This document shows, piece after piece, positions 55,220 through 64,000 of a stretch of DNA of 64,000 nt. The notes below the pieces were generated by a model, which was not told the DNA's origin, made no database searches, and was given only the letters and a program-made list of their open reading frames with translations. The stretch comes from Gonatopus flavifemur. Taxonomy: Eukaryota; Arthropoda; Insecta; Hymenoptera; Dryinidae. Position numbers and translations under genes: made by a program. Positions within the stretch are counted from its first letter, which is position 1; each line of letters begins with the position of its first letter. The stretch covers positions 6,324,001-6,388,000 of the forward strand of contig JAFFJZ010000014.1 of NCBI GenBank assembly GCA_018340375.1. The letters run 5' to 3'.

Positions 55220-55314
55220 ACATGTATAGTACATCTGCGTCCTTCTTGCAAACACAAATTTGTGATATGTCTGCTTCATTTCTGCTTCGTCTCCAGCCAC
55301 CTATGAATCTACTC

Positions 55315-56280
55315 CAAACAACTGATGAGCCCAGCATGTTGTAAGAATCTGTGACATATCTACTGTGATTTCGCCTTTGAAAAAATCGTTTTGAAATACT
55401 TCAATGTGACTAAAGCGACTGGGGAACAACTCCACATAACTCCCACCGTTAGTCAAACTATCAAAATCTCTTTGAGGTTTTGTTATGAACTTCACTTTCT
55501 AAAAACTTTTTATATTGCATTGAGGTTTTTTGATGGATTCCCCTTTCTGATTATGAGTCATGATTCAGTTATTGATTCATTAAATAATCTTTGATCATTC
55601 ATTTCATGCCATTCATTATCAATAGAATCCACTTTGCAATCTGTAATTCATCCATCCAATACAAAATTTCCACCAGACCGACTATATGAAATTGATAGTG
55701 GTGGTAGGCGACGTACAGGTCTATGGTATATTCGCTTCTCTTTCGTGTTTCCTTATACACGTGTGATACTACTCAAGCAATCCGATAACAACTCTTGATC
55801 AAAAAAGTATTAGGCCAATGAGGAAAGACAAGAACGAAGCAAATATACCATGCGATCTGTACGACGTCCACCACCACTATCCATTTCATTTAGGTAATTT
55901 GATAGGCAATTTTGTATTGAATGGATGAACTACAGTTTATAAAGTGGATTCAATTGATAATGAATGACGTGGAATAGATAATCAAAGATTATGTAATGAA
56001 TCAACAACCGAATGATCGCTCATAATCAGGAAGTGGAATTCATCAAATATCAAATATAATCAGCACGTGGAATCATCCATAAACCCCAATGCAGTATTAA
56101 AAGTTTTTAGAATGAGAAGTTCATGACACAACCTCAATGAGATATAAAAAGTTTGAAAAAGTTTCAAAAACGTTGAAGGTTGAGGTTGGTCTCCGGGCAC
56201 TTCAGTTACATTGAAGTATATCAAATATTTTAAATCGAAACTATCAATTGAACAAAACGATTTCTCCAGAAGCAAAAGCA
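55315..56280. repeat. Diverged ~1-kb palindrome
   Basis: 55,385-55,740 is inverted at 55,840-56,235. Shared words include TACTTCAATGTGACT / AGTTACATTGAAGTA, GAACTTC..TTTCTAAAAACTTTT, and the region around GACGTACAGGTC / GATCTGTACGACGTCC. Roughly 75-80% identical by eye, hence older than the other foldbacks. The frames on the two arms are mirrored, not genes. Confidence 0.75.
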
Positions 56281-57079
56281 CAGCAGATATGCCACAGATC
56301 TCGACGACATACTGGACTCATCAGTTTCTCGGAGTAGAATCACAGGCGGATGAGGATGAAACAAAATGAAGCAAACATACCATAGATCTGTATGTTAGCT
56401 ACTAATACTATCAATTCCATTTATGATCAAGAATCCGATAATAGCCTTCGTAATAGAAAACTGTTTCATGTTTTTGTTGTAGTCCATGTAGTTGATGTCT
56501 GATTCTTGATCAGATTTGGTTAGATTCAATGGACTGTTCCATTATATAATACTCTTCATCAAAACTACAAAGATAATAAAATTATATTAAACGTACTTTC
56601 CCTTACTAGACATTCCTTTATGGTTTTCTCTCTGAAGAAAGATGAAGAAGATTTGGAACGGTTATTTTAGAATAAGCAACATCACTAGTGGTTTTCGTTG
56701 AGCTTAAGTGTAGTCATTGTCGATCAGGGTTTGCGAGGAGGACAATGTTTCATTCATTCATTCACTTCTCTCTGAGCAGGCTGTCAGTGGACTGACCATC
56801 AAGGGTATGTTATATCCACTATAATTTTATCTGTGAAGAAATAGCAGATAAACTTGAATAATTCGAGGGCGACCCCAAAAACTCCTGGAACCGAATTACA
56901 GACCAGTATGAGAACTCTTCGTAATTTTATCCAATATTTTTTTATTGTCACCCAGTGGTCTGAGAGACACTTCCTCCACAAAAAAAAACAGTGGAATTTT
57001 TAGGAGCAGACATGGGCAGCTATTTTCCTCTTCATTTAGTAGGCAAGAATCTCATGTACAACCTCCAATAAGGAAAGGG
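56281..57079. other. No gene recognised
   Basis: No family motif or repeat edge that I can support. Confidence 0.4.
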
Positions 57080-57120
57080 CCCACGTGGAAATGTACACAC
57101 CGGCCGCTACTGGCGCGGTA

Positions 57121-57620
57121 CTGTTGCCAGAGTTGCCAGTACTGGCAAATCCAACCTTGCTCTTATGGGGCCAATGGTTTGGACGGTACTGGCAAGGAGT
57201 CGGAATGATAACATCATTTCACATAAGGGCCAGTAAAACATTTACCACCACGTCGGTAGCGATATTTGGTGTGTGCCTACTATGGTGGAACTCTGGCATT
57301 GCAACAGAATCAGTTGTTCGGCCAGTACTGGGCACGGAATGATTCCCGCACTGGCATAGCTTTGTGCTATGTGGATAGACAGATGTGTTTCTGCACTGGC
57401 TGAGCACTGTTGCCAGAGTTGCCAGTATTGTCAAATCTAACCCTTTCATTATGGGGCCAGTGGTTTGGATGGTACTGGCAAGGAGTCGGAATAATAACAT
57501 CATTTCACATGAGGGCCAGTAAAACATTTACCACCACGTCGGTAGCGATATTTGGTGTGTGCCTACTATGGTGGAACTCTGACATGGCAACAGAACCAAT
57601 TGTTCTACCACACCTGGATG
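57121..57620. repeat. ~288-bp direct duplication
   Basis: CTGTTGCCAGAGTTGCCAGT starts units at 57,121 and 57,408. Both continue through AACATCATTTCACAT..GGGCC and GTCGGTAGCGATATTTGGTG to TATGGTGGAACTCTG. High identity. Confidence 0.9.
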
Positions 57621-57835
57621 AGAAGTGGTAGGAGGTCAAAATAGTACATCCTATGTAGGAATTCAGACCCGACCCAGTACTGGCACAGTGCTGGTAATAA
57701 GAGATCCCCGGAGTTATATTTCAAGTGAAAAAAAAAGAAATACATTGAATTTGAACTTCCAAAACTTTGTGAATCTATTTTTCTCATCCCCGTTATCCGA
57801 GAAAAACGCTTTGGAAGTGATTTCATGACAATTCA

Positions 57836-57910
57836 CTGGGCAAGGATTGAACCCGGGACCTGCGAGTGAGAAACAGGGTCTCTATCACATCAGCTAATCT
57901 CCGAGTTGAC
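57836..57910 (-). ncRNA. tRNA-like / tRNA-derived SINE head
   Basis: On the minus strand TAGCTGATGTGATAGAG matches an A-box pattern, and about 30 bases later GGTCCCGGGTTCAATCC matches a B-box. The spacing is right for a tRNA gene, but the stems are poor. The sequence continues about 110 bases to a T-rich end, which fits a tRNA-derived SINE or a tRNA pseudogene better than a working tRNA. It is nested in the ACTGGC element. Confidence 0.55.
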
Positions 57911-57979
57911 AACGGACCACTTGAATTCCCATTTATTGCACCAATTCCCTTGAAGTCACGCAATTCACCATAGACTCCG

Positions 57980-60240
57980 TAGTGAAACAAGATTCTACCA
58001 ATACTGATTCATTGTTCTCTATCGAACGTATTGAATGATCATACCAACTCTGTCTCGATACTGGCGCGACTCCGGCTCACTACAAAAATCAAGTTGCCAA
58101 GATCGTGATTTTAATGTCAATCGACTACCGATTCCGTAGTCAACCAGAGTCCCACCAATACTGGTACCATGTCGTCTATCAAACATATTGAATCATAATA
58201 CCAACCTGGCTTAATACTGGCGCGACTCCGGCTGACCACAACAGCCGAGTTGCCAAGATCATAATTGCAACATCAATCGACTATCGATTTTGTAGTCAGC
58301 CAGAGTCATATCATTACTGGCATATTGCCGTCTGTTGTACATATGGAATGATAATACCGACTCTGGGTATTGTCCAGACAGTATTCATTCGATACTGACC
58401 CTATAGTCCTTCCCTATCGGACCCTATAGACCCTATAGACTCCTATATACCTTCTGTCCACGCGAGCCAATACCGTCTGAAATTTTGTGAATGTTTGGCG
58501 ACAGTTGTAAAACGGTAATGATTCTGAACAGGCACAGTTGTTTTTGCCGAACTTTGGCAAATACAACCTCGTCAGTACCACGCTATTTGTCATAATGAAT
58601 TGACATAATCGGGAGTGATTTTGGAACATTGTTTACCGTGTGGATTATTTGCACATTCTATGCGTGATCACATGCTTAGATTGCTCGAAACAAGCTTGCA
58701 CAAGCTTGGAATGTTTGAAAAGTGCTTGTGCTATTTGAGTACAATCGGTATCGGTATCGGTTCAATAGTGAATTACTGGTTGAAAACACTTACTGACAAT
58801 CATTCCTTTTCAAAATAGTCTCCCAAATAGCACAAGAATTCTAAAAGAGTTCTTCATAAATATATTGTATTCATTATGAGCTCCTTGAAAACTCCTGTAC
58901 TTTTTGCGTTCTTATTGAAAATTTCAAGCAGAAAACTATTGGGGATCTGTTAGGGTTGTAAGTAGTTTGAATGGTGTAGAAATACCATAAATTCTGATTA
59001 TATCATATACTAACCTTGGTTACTTTCTTCATTGTCAGAATCTGTATCATCGACTGAAACTTTTTGGAATTCACGATATTTTTTCACTTTGTTATAAGAC
59101 ATATTTGAGAATTCAAATCGACGATTTTATGTAGAACTACACTCTGAGAACACCCAAACCTCTGTGTGTGTCTGATAAATGTACGAGAAAACTTGAATAC
59201 GTCTAACGAGCGTGCATGGAGATTGCTGGCTCTTAGAATATATACATATATACAAACAACCAGACATTGGTTTACATGACTCGCGTGAACTCTGTTCATT
59301 ATGATATTATTATTGGCAGAATATTGAAATAGCGGAGATTGGGTGTTGTAGTGAGCCAAAGCTGCGCCAGAACAGAGCCAGAGTTGGAGGGAGTACGATA
59401 TCTTAGGTCGAAAACAATGTGCCTGAACTAATGGGGGAGTAACTGGCTTTGGAATCGGTTATCAACTTTCGTCAAAAGAAATCCCCGAATAAACATGCAT
59501 CTGGTGGTTCACCAAAGCTGCGCCATTGGGTAGCAAAAATGACCTGATTCATTTACCATATTAGGTGGGCGAAGAAGTGGCTATACTGATTCAGTTGATT
59601 ACAAATTTCGTAGCCAATCCGTGCCATACTAATACTGGCATATGGTCGGCTATCAAATATATGAAATGGTAATCCCAACTGTGGCTCAGTACTGGCGCCG
59701 CTTTGGTTTACCATAACAGCCGGATTTTCATAGACATAATTTTAACGTAGTTCGACTACCGATTTTGTGGTTGGCCATTGCCCTACCGATCCTGGCACTC
59801 GGTCGCCTATTGGATATATTGAATGGTTATCCCAACTCTGGCTCAGTCCTGGTGAAGCTTCGGCTTCCCCTAATAGCCTGATCCCCATCGCTAAGATTTT
59901 AACGACAATACAACATCGATTTCGTAGTCAGCCAGTGCCATATTGATACTGGCATATAGTCGGCTATCAAATCTATGAAATAGTAATCCGCACTCTGGCT
60001 CAGTACTGGCGCCGCTTTGGTTTCCATAACAGCCGGATTACCATGGACATAATTTTAACGTAGTTAGACTACCGATTTTGTAGTTAGCCATTGCCATACC
60101 GATCCTGGCACTCGATCGCCTATTGGATATATTGAATGGTCATCCCAACTCTGGCACAGTACTGGTGCGGCTCCGTTACACTACGATCCGTGTATTTTCC
60201 GGCAAGTATTGATTCATTACTGGCCCAACACTGTCTGTCC
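57980..60240. repeat. ~157-bp ACTGGCGC tandem units, two blocks
   Basis: TACTGGCGC(G/C)(G)ACTCCGGCT-like starts lie at about 58,060 and 58,217 in the first block. In the second they lie at about 59,691, 59,849, 60,005 and 60,161, spaced 156-158 bp. Each unit also has CGACTACCGATTT.GTAGT and a TATCAAATATATTGAAT phrase. The blocks are separated by about 1.2 kb holding other sequence. Confidence 0.85.
59015..59102 (-). CDS. Candidate first coding exon, unrecognised protein
   Basis: ATG at 59,102 (minus) opens MSYNKVKKYREFQKVSVDDT then DSDNEESNQ and closes at CCAAG/GTTAGTAT, a plausible donor in phase 1. The composition (basic start, acidic Ser/Asp stretch) is protein-like. Phase 1 also matches the exons of the DUF4806-like gene at 8.4-10.9 kb, but there is no other link. 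No downstream exon is recognised. Confidence 0.35.
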
Positions 60241-60395
60241 ACGCCAACCAATACCGTCTCAACTCCGTCGAACATGTACAGCCAGTTGAAAGACAGTAAT
60301 GGGCCTGAACAGGAACAGTTGTTTTTGCCGAAGTCTGGCAAATACAACCTTTCCAGTGCTGGGCGATTTGTCAACTCTGGCAATTTCCACATGGG

Positions 60396-61090
60396 GGGTG
60401 GGATGTAGTGAGATTACACAACTCTTGCCTAAAAAACTAAAACAATCTCCAAATTTGGAGGTATACAAATCACATCCAATCATCGCTTTGTCAGTATTCG
60501 CCGCTTACCAAATTGGTATTCCACTAATTTTTAGCGTATTCCATATGCTTTCAGCAGTAGATTCTATTTCAAAAGAGTTCAATCGGTTCTTTCTTCAAAG
60601 CACAGCGTGTCTTTGAACACTGGGAGAAGTGGAATGTAATGATTACCATGTACAGATAGTAATTGAGGGACAGCTGCGCGAATTTGGTTTCGGATACCAT
60701 GTAGAATCGTGGCAATGTTCATGCACATAGGAATGGTTACCATTCACATGGAGATGGATACCAAATAACGTAGTCGCCATCTTCAACTTAGAGATTCTGG
60801 CATTCAACTACTATTTTCGCGTGGTAATGATTACAGTTCACTTTTCTCAGTGAACACGGATGTCATTTCACTATCTCTTAGTTACGCAAATGATACCTCA
60901 AGGAAAGATACTTCTAAACTGATATATAAGGGTGGGGAGATCATGCCTTCTTATATATGAATCTTGACCCTTTGGATATTACTTTACTCACTCCAACAGT
61001 CCAATATCTCAAACTTTATTTTTGTGGTTTTGGCCAGCTTTTCATCATTCGGTCCTCCTGTGCGTCCCTTCCTCTTCGAATATTAATTTC
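60396..61090. other. Unassigned; GGATACCAT/GGTAACCAT words
   Basis: 60,640-60,860 repeats GGTTACCATT, GATTACCATG and GGATACCA in both orientations, again like a motif-type MITE without defined ends. Confidence 0.35.
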
Positions 61091-61094
61091 TATG

Positions 61095-61420
61095 AGATTC
61101 ATCATCATGAAGTAATCAGTCTTATGACTGGTTTGATGAAATCCTCCAACCCTGTCTATTACCCGTTAAACGCTTAATTTCTACATATCTACGACGACCC
61201 TTATCTTGTATAATTTGCTTCATATGACTTGATGTAGGTCTACCTTTGTCAGTTTTATAAAACTCATACCATTCATTTTTCCTCCCAATATTGTCTTCAA
61301 TAAACTATCATGTCTCAATTTGTGTCCCATCAGATCACTTCTTCTCTTCACATGTCTCAGAAGACTTCTTTTTTCATTTACATTCTCAAATATTTCTTAA
61401 TTTTTTATTCTTCTTCAAAT
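61095..61420 (-). mobile_element. 3' fragment of the RTE-like retroelement
   Basis: It matches the 3' ~300 bp of the element at 38,146-38,420 (AAGTAATCAGTCTTATGACT, TCCTCCAACCCTGTCTATTA). It begins at the same CATCATCATGAAG tail and stops inside the C-terminal coding part. This is a typical 5'-truncated insertion in the same orientation as the larger copy. Confidence 0.88.
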
Positions 61421-62555
61421 AACAAATAAACTTGAATAATTCTCAAGCGAGCTCGGTGTAATCTTTCCCACCAATTGTCCACGACCCTAATTGGAGGAAT
61501 TAACAGTAGCTGGCTGTCTCTCAGGAGTCATGATATATCCGTTATGTTTTGCGCTACAGAAAGATTGCGAATCAATCTGAATCATCCCCCTTGAGAATTT
61601 ATGAAGGGTATAGCAGGATAAGCATATGAAGAGTGCCCCCATTCCGATCTCGCTCAAACTCTCATGGGAAGGTGTTCCTATTATGAGTAATCACTCATGA
61701 AATTTTTGGCCCGAAATGTTAACGTGCACAGAAGATATAAAGGATGAATGAAAAAGACATATTAATTTTTTTTTCGAAAACCGGTTGCGCGATTTGAATG
61801 GAAAGAACATATATGTTGTGAAGCACCACAAGCTACATTATGGTGAATTTTTTTGGACCGACAATTAACAACAGAACACCGAGAAATGAATTTTTGAATT
61901 TTTCAAAAAAATTTTTTCCGCCATTTTTGAAATAACACTATCACCATTTTCCTTGTATGAGACTGTCTGCTACCCACCTACAACATATTTTTTCCCCAAA
62001 TAAATCGAAGTGGTGTAACAATGTCAAAAAAATGTTCTTTCGACCAAAAATGGTGAAAAAGATGTTTTTTGCCACTTTTTTAGCATATTTTTGTGGAAAA
62101 CATAATTTTTTCAACATGTCTCCCCACTGTACGACAGTACATATTTTCCTCTGATGTTTGGGTCGAAGGATAAACCATGAAAACCAATTTTTGGATTGTT
62201 CATCCAAATTTATCGAGGAATTTTTCCGCTTTTCCGTTCTCATTTTTCGTCGCCAATGTTTTATTATATTATTCTCGTAATCCTGAACAAGATTAGAGCG
62301 GAAGTAACTTCAAGGGATGGGGGATTATTAACTTGAGAAGATTTAAGAATAGTGAAACATTTTCTTTTCAAAAACGGTTCGACCGATTTTCATGAAAACA
62401 ATATACGTTATGAGTTTTGATCCTACCACCAAAAATATTTTTCGAATAATTTTTCATGTCTTCGGGAGAACACATGTAACATAGTAACATATTGCAATAT
62501 TGCTCCACCAGTAATCACGTGAATTGTTTCTGACAAAAATTATTTGTAAAGACCT
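61421..62555. other. No gene recognised
   Basis: 61,770-62,250 has A- and T-runs and a 100-codon frame on the minus strand with low-complexity composition; not called. Confidence 0.4.
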
Positions 62556-62694
62556 CCCTGGTGAAAATGGCAGCGTGTAGGAAGTGTCATCTGGAACAAT
62601 TCTACGCTCAAAGTGGTCCAGTTTACGTTCAGTACACATTCTCTTAACTTCTATACTCTCTCTACACGCTTAACACGGTTCCCTTTCACCAGGG
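62556..62694. mobile_element. CCCTGGTG MITE with CT target duplication
   Basis: The left end is CCCTGGTGAAAATGGCAGCG and the complement of the right end is CCCTGGTGAAAGGGAACCGT. CT lies at 62,554-62,555 and 62,695-62,696. It has inverted GTGTAGG..GTG / CTACACGC words. 139 bp; related to the GAAGCG group. Confidence 0.9.
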
Positions 62695-62709
62695 CTGCTA
62701 TCGATAACT

Positions 62710-62890
62710 CAGTGAACATTTCGTGTCTGGCGATATCTTTTAGATAAGCTGAAGATGTCTTGCGCAACACTTTTGAATGTCTTTCAGAAGTCTAAAACTC
62801 GTCTTCGGTCCAAAAGACATCTAAAATATCTCTAAAAGAGGTCTTCCGAGACAACTTCAAGGATATCTTTCGAGACATATGAAAGTTACT
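62710..62890. repeat. Diverged part of the AAGACATCTT foldback family
   Basis: TTCGTGTCTGGCGATATCTT and AGATGTCTTGCGCAACAC match one arm of 21,041-21,359. The second arm is recognisable only as scattered AAAGACATCT words. Confidence 0.65.
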
Positions 62891-63249
62891 TACCTGCGAG
62901 TGGTAGTTGAAGATGTTGAACTCAAACCACTTTATTGAATTCGGGTAGCCTTAATGAATTTGGGAAACCCGATTGAATCGGGTACCCGACCCGACCCGAG
63001 GGAAAATAAAATTACCCGAAATCGACCAGACAAAAAGTGGTACCCGCACAACTCTACCGGTTGGGAATGTGCTCGGTGCCAGAACTGAATTATAATGGGT
63101 ACAGTGAGGATCCCAAAATGCCCCAAGCACTCCGATTTGTATCTTGATAACGGGTAGCATCTACCCGAAACGTCAATCGACTAGAAGTATCCAATAAATA
63201 TCGCTCGACTCTCCTTGTTTGGGTCATTTTGGGATCTTAACTCTACCCA
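62891..63249. other. ACCCGA-rich tract
   Basis: 62,940-63,180 contains repeated TACCCGA / TCGGGTA words (GGGTACCCGACCCGACCCG), possibly another motif-type element. No ends or gene were found. Confidence 0.4.
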
Positions 63250-63510
63250 CCCGGGAAAAAAAATTCCATATATGGACACATATATGGATTCATATATGAG
63301 CATATATGGTCATATATGAAAGTGGGGAATCTATCAGCATTGATCTCACTTCTCTCTCCTTTGGTTTTTTATCACATTCCATGTAAAATTGTGACATTTT
63401 TTTGCCCATATATGGATGTATATGATAATGTATGATTGAATATGATCACATACGGCCATATACAGTCTCATTCATACATGATCATATATGGCCAAAATCC
63501 ATATATGGGG
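63250..63510. mobile_element. CATATATGG-motif MITE, copy 2
   Basis: It begins CCCGGGAAAAAAAATTCCAT, exactly as at 30,607, and runs colinear with it for about 250 bp. CA at 63,248-63,249 and 63,511-63,512 may be its target duplication if it ends at the GGGG run. Confidence 0.75.
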
Positions 63511-63815
63511 CATTCCACGTCAAGTGTACCCGCCTAAAAACCTTCATCGCTGGAATTTTGATGAAACTTGGTGCAGTTGTTGTACTATTGGAGTACATAA
63601 TTTGTGCAGAAGGGGGGAAGGAAATATCGACGGGTTGCCGAGATACAGGGGCTCAAAGTTTTGGACACGTTTGTCTTCGTTGAATTATAACTCAGTTATT
63701 ATTTTGTTCTTAAATGCAAGTTATGGTTTTCGTCGGTTTTTTTTCGTTCTTTCCAATAGAGATGAAGACGATTCTCCAAATTAATTATTTCTGCAAAAAA
63801 AAGTGATTTTTATTT
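63506..63815. repeat. Dispersed GGGGCATTCCACGTCAA repeat, copy 2
   Basis: Same order of words as at 43,674-43,985 (GTTGTACTATTGGAGTACAT, AATATCGACGGGTTGCCGAG, AAAAAAAAGTGATTTTTATT). It directly abuts the CATATATGG MITE. The remaining bases to 64,000 show no feature. Confidence 0.8.
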
Positions 63816-64000
63816 TTCTTTTCGATTTTTCTTAAAGATCAGCATTTTTGAAAATTTTTTAATTACGCTCAATCGAAAGCCTATCCTTTTCCCTTCAAAA
63901 TCATTGGTCACACATGATGGAGTCTCATGAACTCATCAGTGAATTTAATCGTTGAAGCCGGCATGATCCAGCTTCCACGCGCGCTGAACATACTGGTCAG

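Larger units (their letters stand above)
57080..60395. mobile_element. ACTGGC-motif repeat element (candidate non-autonomous transposon)
   Basis: CCCACGTGGAAAT at 57,080 and the complement of the right edge, CCCATGTGGAAATTGCC, form imperfect terminal repeats flanked by GG on both sides. The body is saturated with ACTGGC / GCCAGT, often as GCCAGTACTGGC. It contains a ~288-bp direct duplication (57,121 and 57,408) and two blocks of ~157-bp tandem units (57,980-58,390; 59,560-60,240). It also contains two related ~170-bp end modules (58,430-58,600; 60,220-60,390) and later insertions. No transposase. The outer boundaries are inference. Confidence 0.55.

Overview
The window looks like intergenic or intronic DNA from an insect (at least an arthropod) nuclear genome. 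It is AT-rich and has no bacterial-style gene packing. Protein fragments come from mariner/IS630-type, hAT, RTE-like and jockey-superfamily transposons. The few host exons have GT/AG splice sites and belong to families known from insects or animals. I cannot name the species or order. Most of the 64 kb is transposable elements, many nested in one another.

Host-like genes are few. On the minus strand at 8.4-10.9 kb, four short exons, all in phase 1 and all multiples of three bases, fit one gene. Its first visible exon resembles the N-terminal module of uncharacterised insect proteins that often carry DUF4806. Two decayed copies of a further exon follow at 7.2-8.0 kb, and fragments of a Cys-rich family (CYVCG / DCYFC) lie at 6.0-6.8 kb. 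On the plus strand a single exon at 37,493-37,619 encodes the end of the RRM of an RBM24/RBM38-like RNA-binding protein. Candidate first exons lie at 52,705 (+, SAM-like start) and 59,102 (-).

Mobile elements by region. 0.6-2.8 kb: head-to-head repeats with CCCATACAGG ends. 9-12 kb: two broken IS630/Tc1/mariner elements inside a split hairpin. 14.5-24.5 kb: a 10-kb palindromic element with CCCTGGTG ends, carrying an 898-bp tandem duplication and interrupted by a 4.1-kb hAT element with an exact 8-bp target duplication. 28.2-30.5 kb: a 5'-truncated non-LTR retrotransposon with a long RT ORF. 31.7-33.8 kb: an IS630-type element with unusually long (~370 bp) inverted repeats. 34.8-36.1 kb: a mariner. 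38-42 kb: an RTE-like retroelement split by other repeats, including a 1.3-kb palindrome. 46-51 kb and 54-56 kb: several foldback elements and hairpin MITEs. 57-60.4 kb: an ACTGGC-motif repeat element.

The main pattern is a set of non-autonomous elements that share C-rich ends (CCC...; best group CCCTGGTG) and 2-bp target duplications. The interior of each family is filled with its own short motif (ACGACC, GAAGCG, TTCTGAGA, GGCCATTAATGG, ACTGGC, possibly CATATATGG). Tandem duplicates and palindromes in the window supply empty-site comparisons that fix the boundaries of several insertions.
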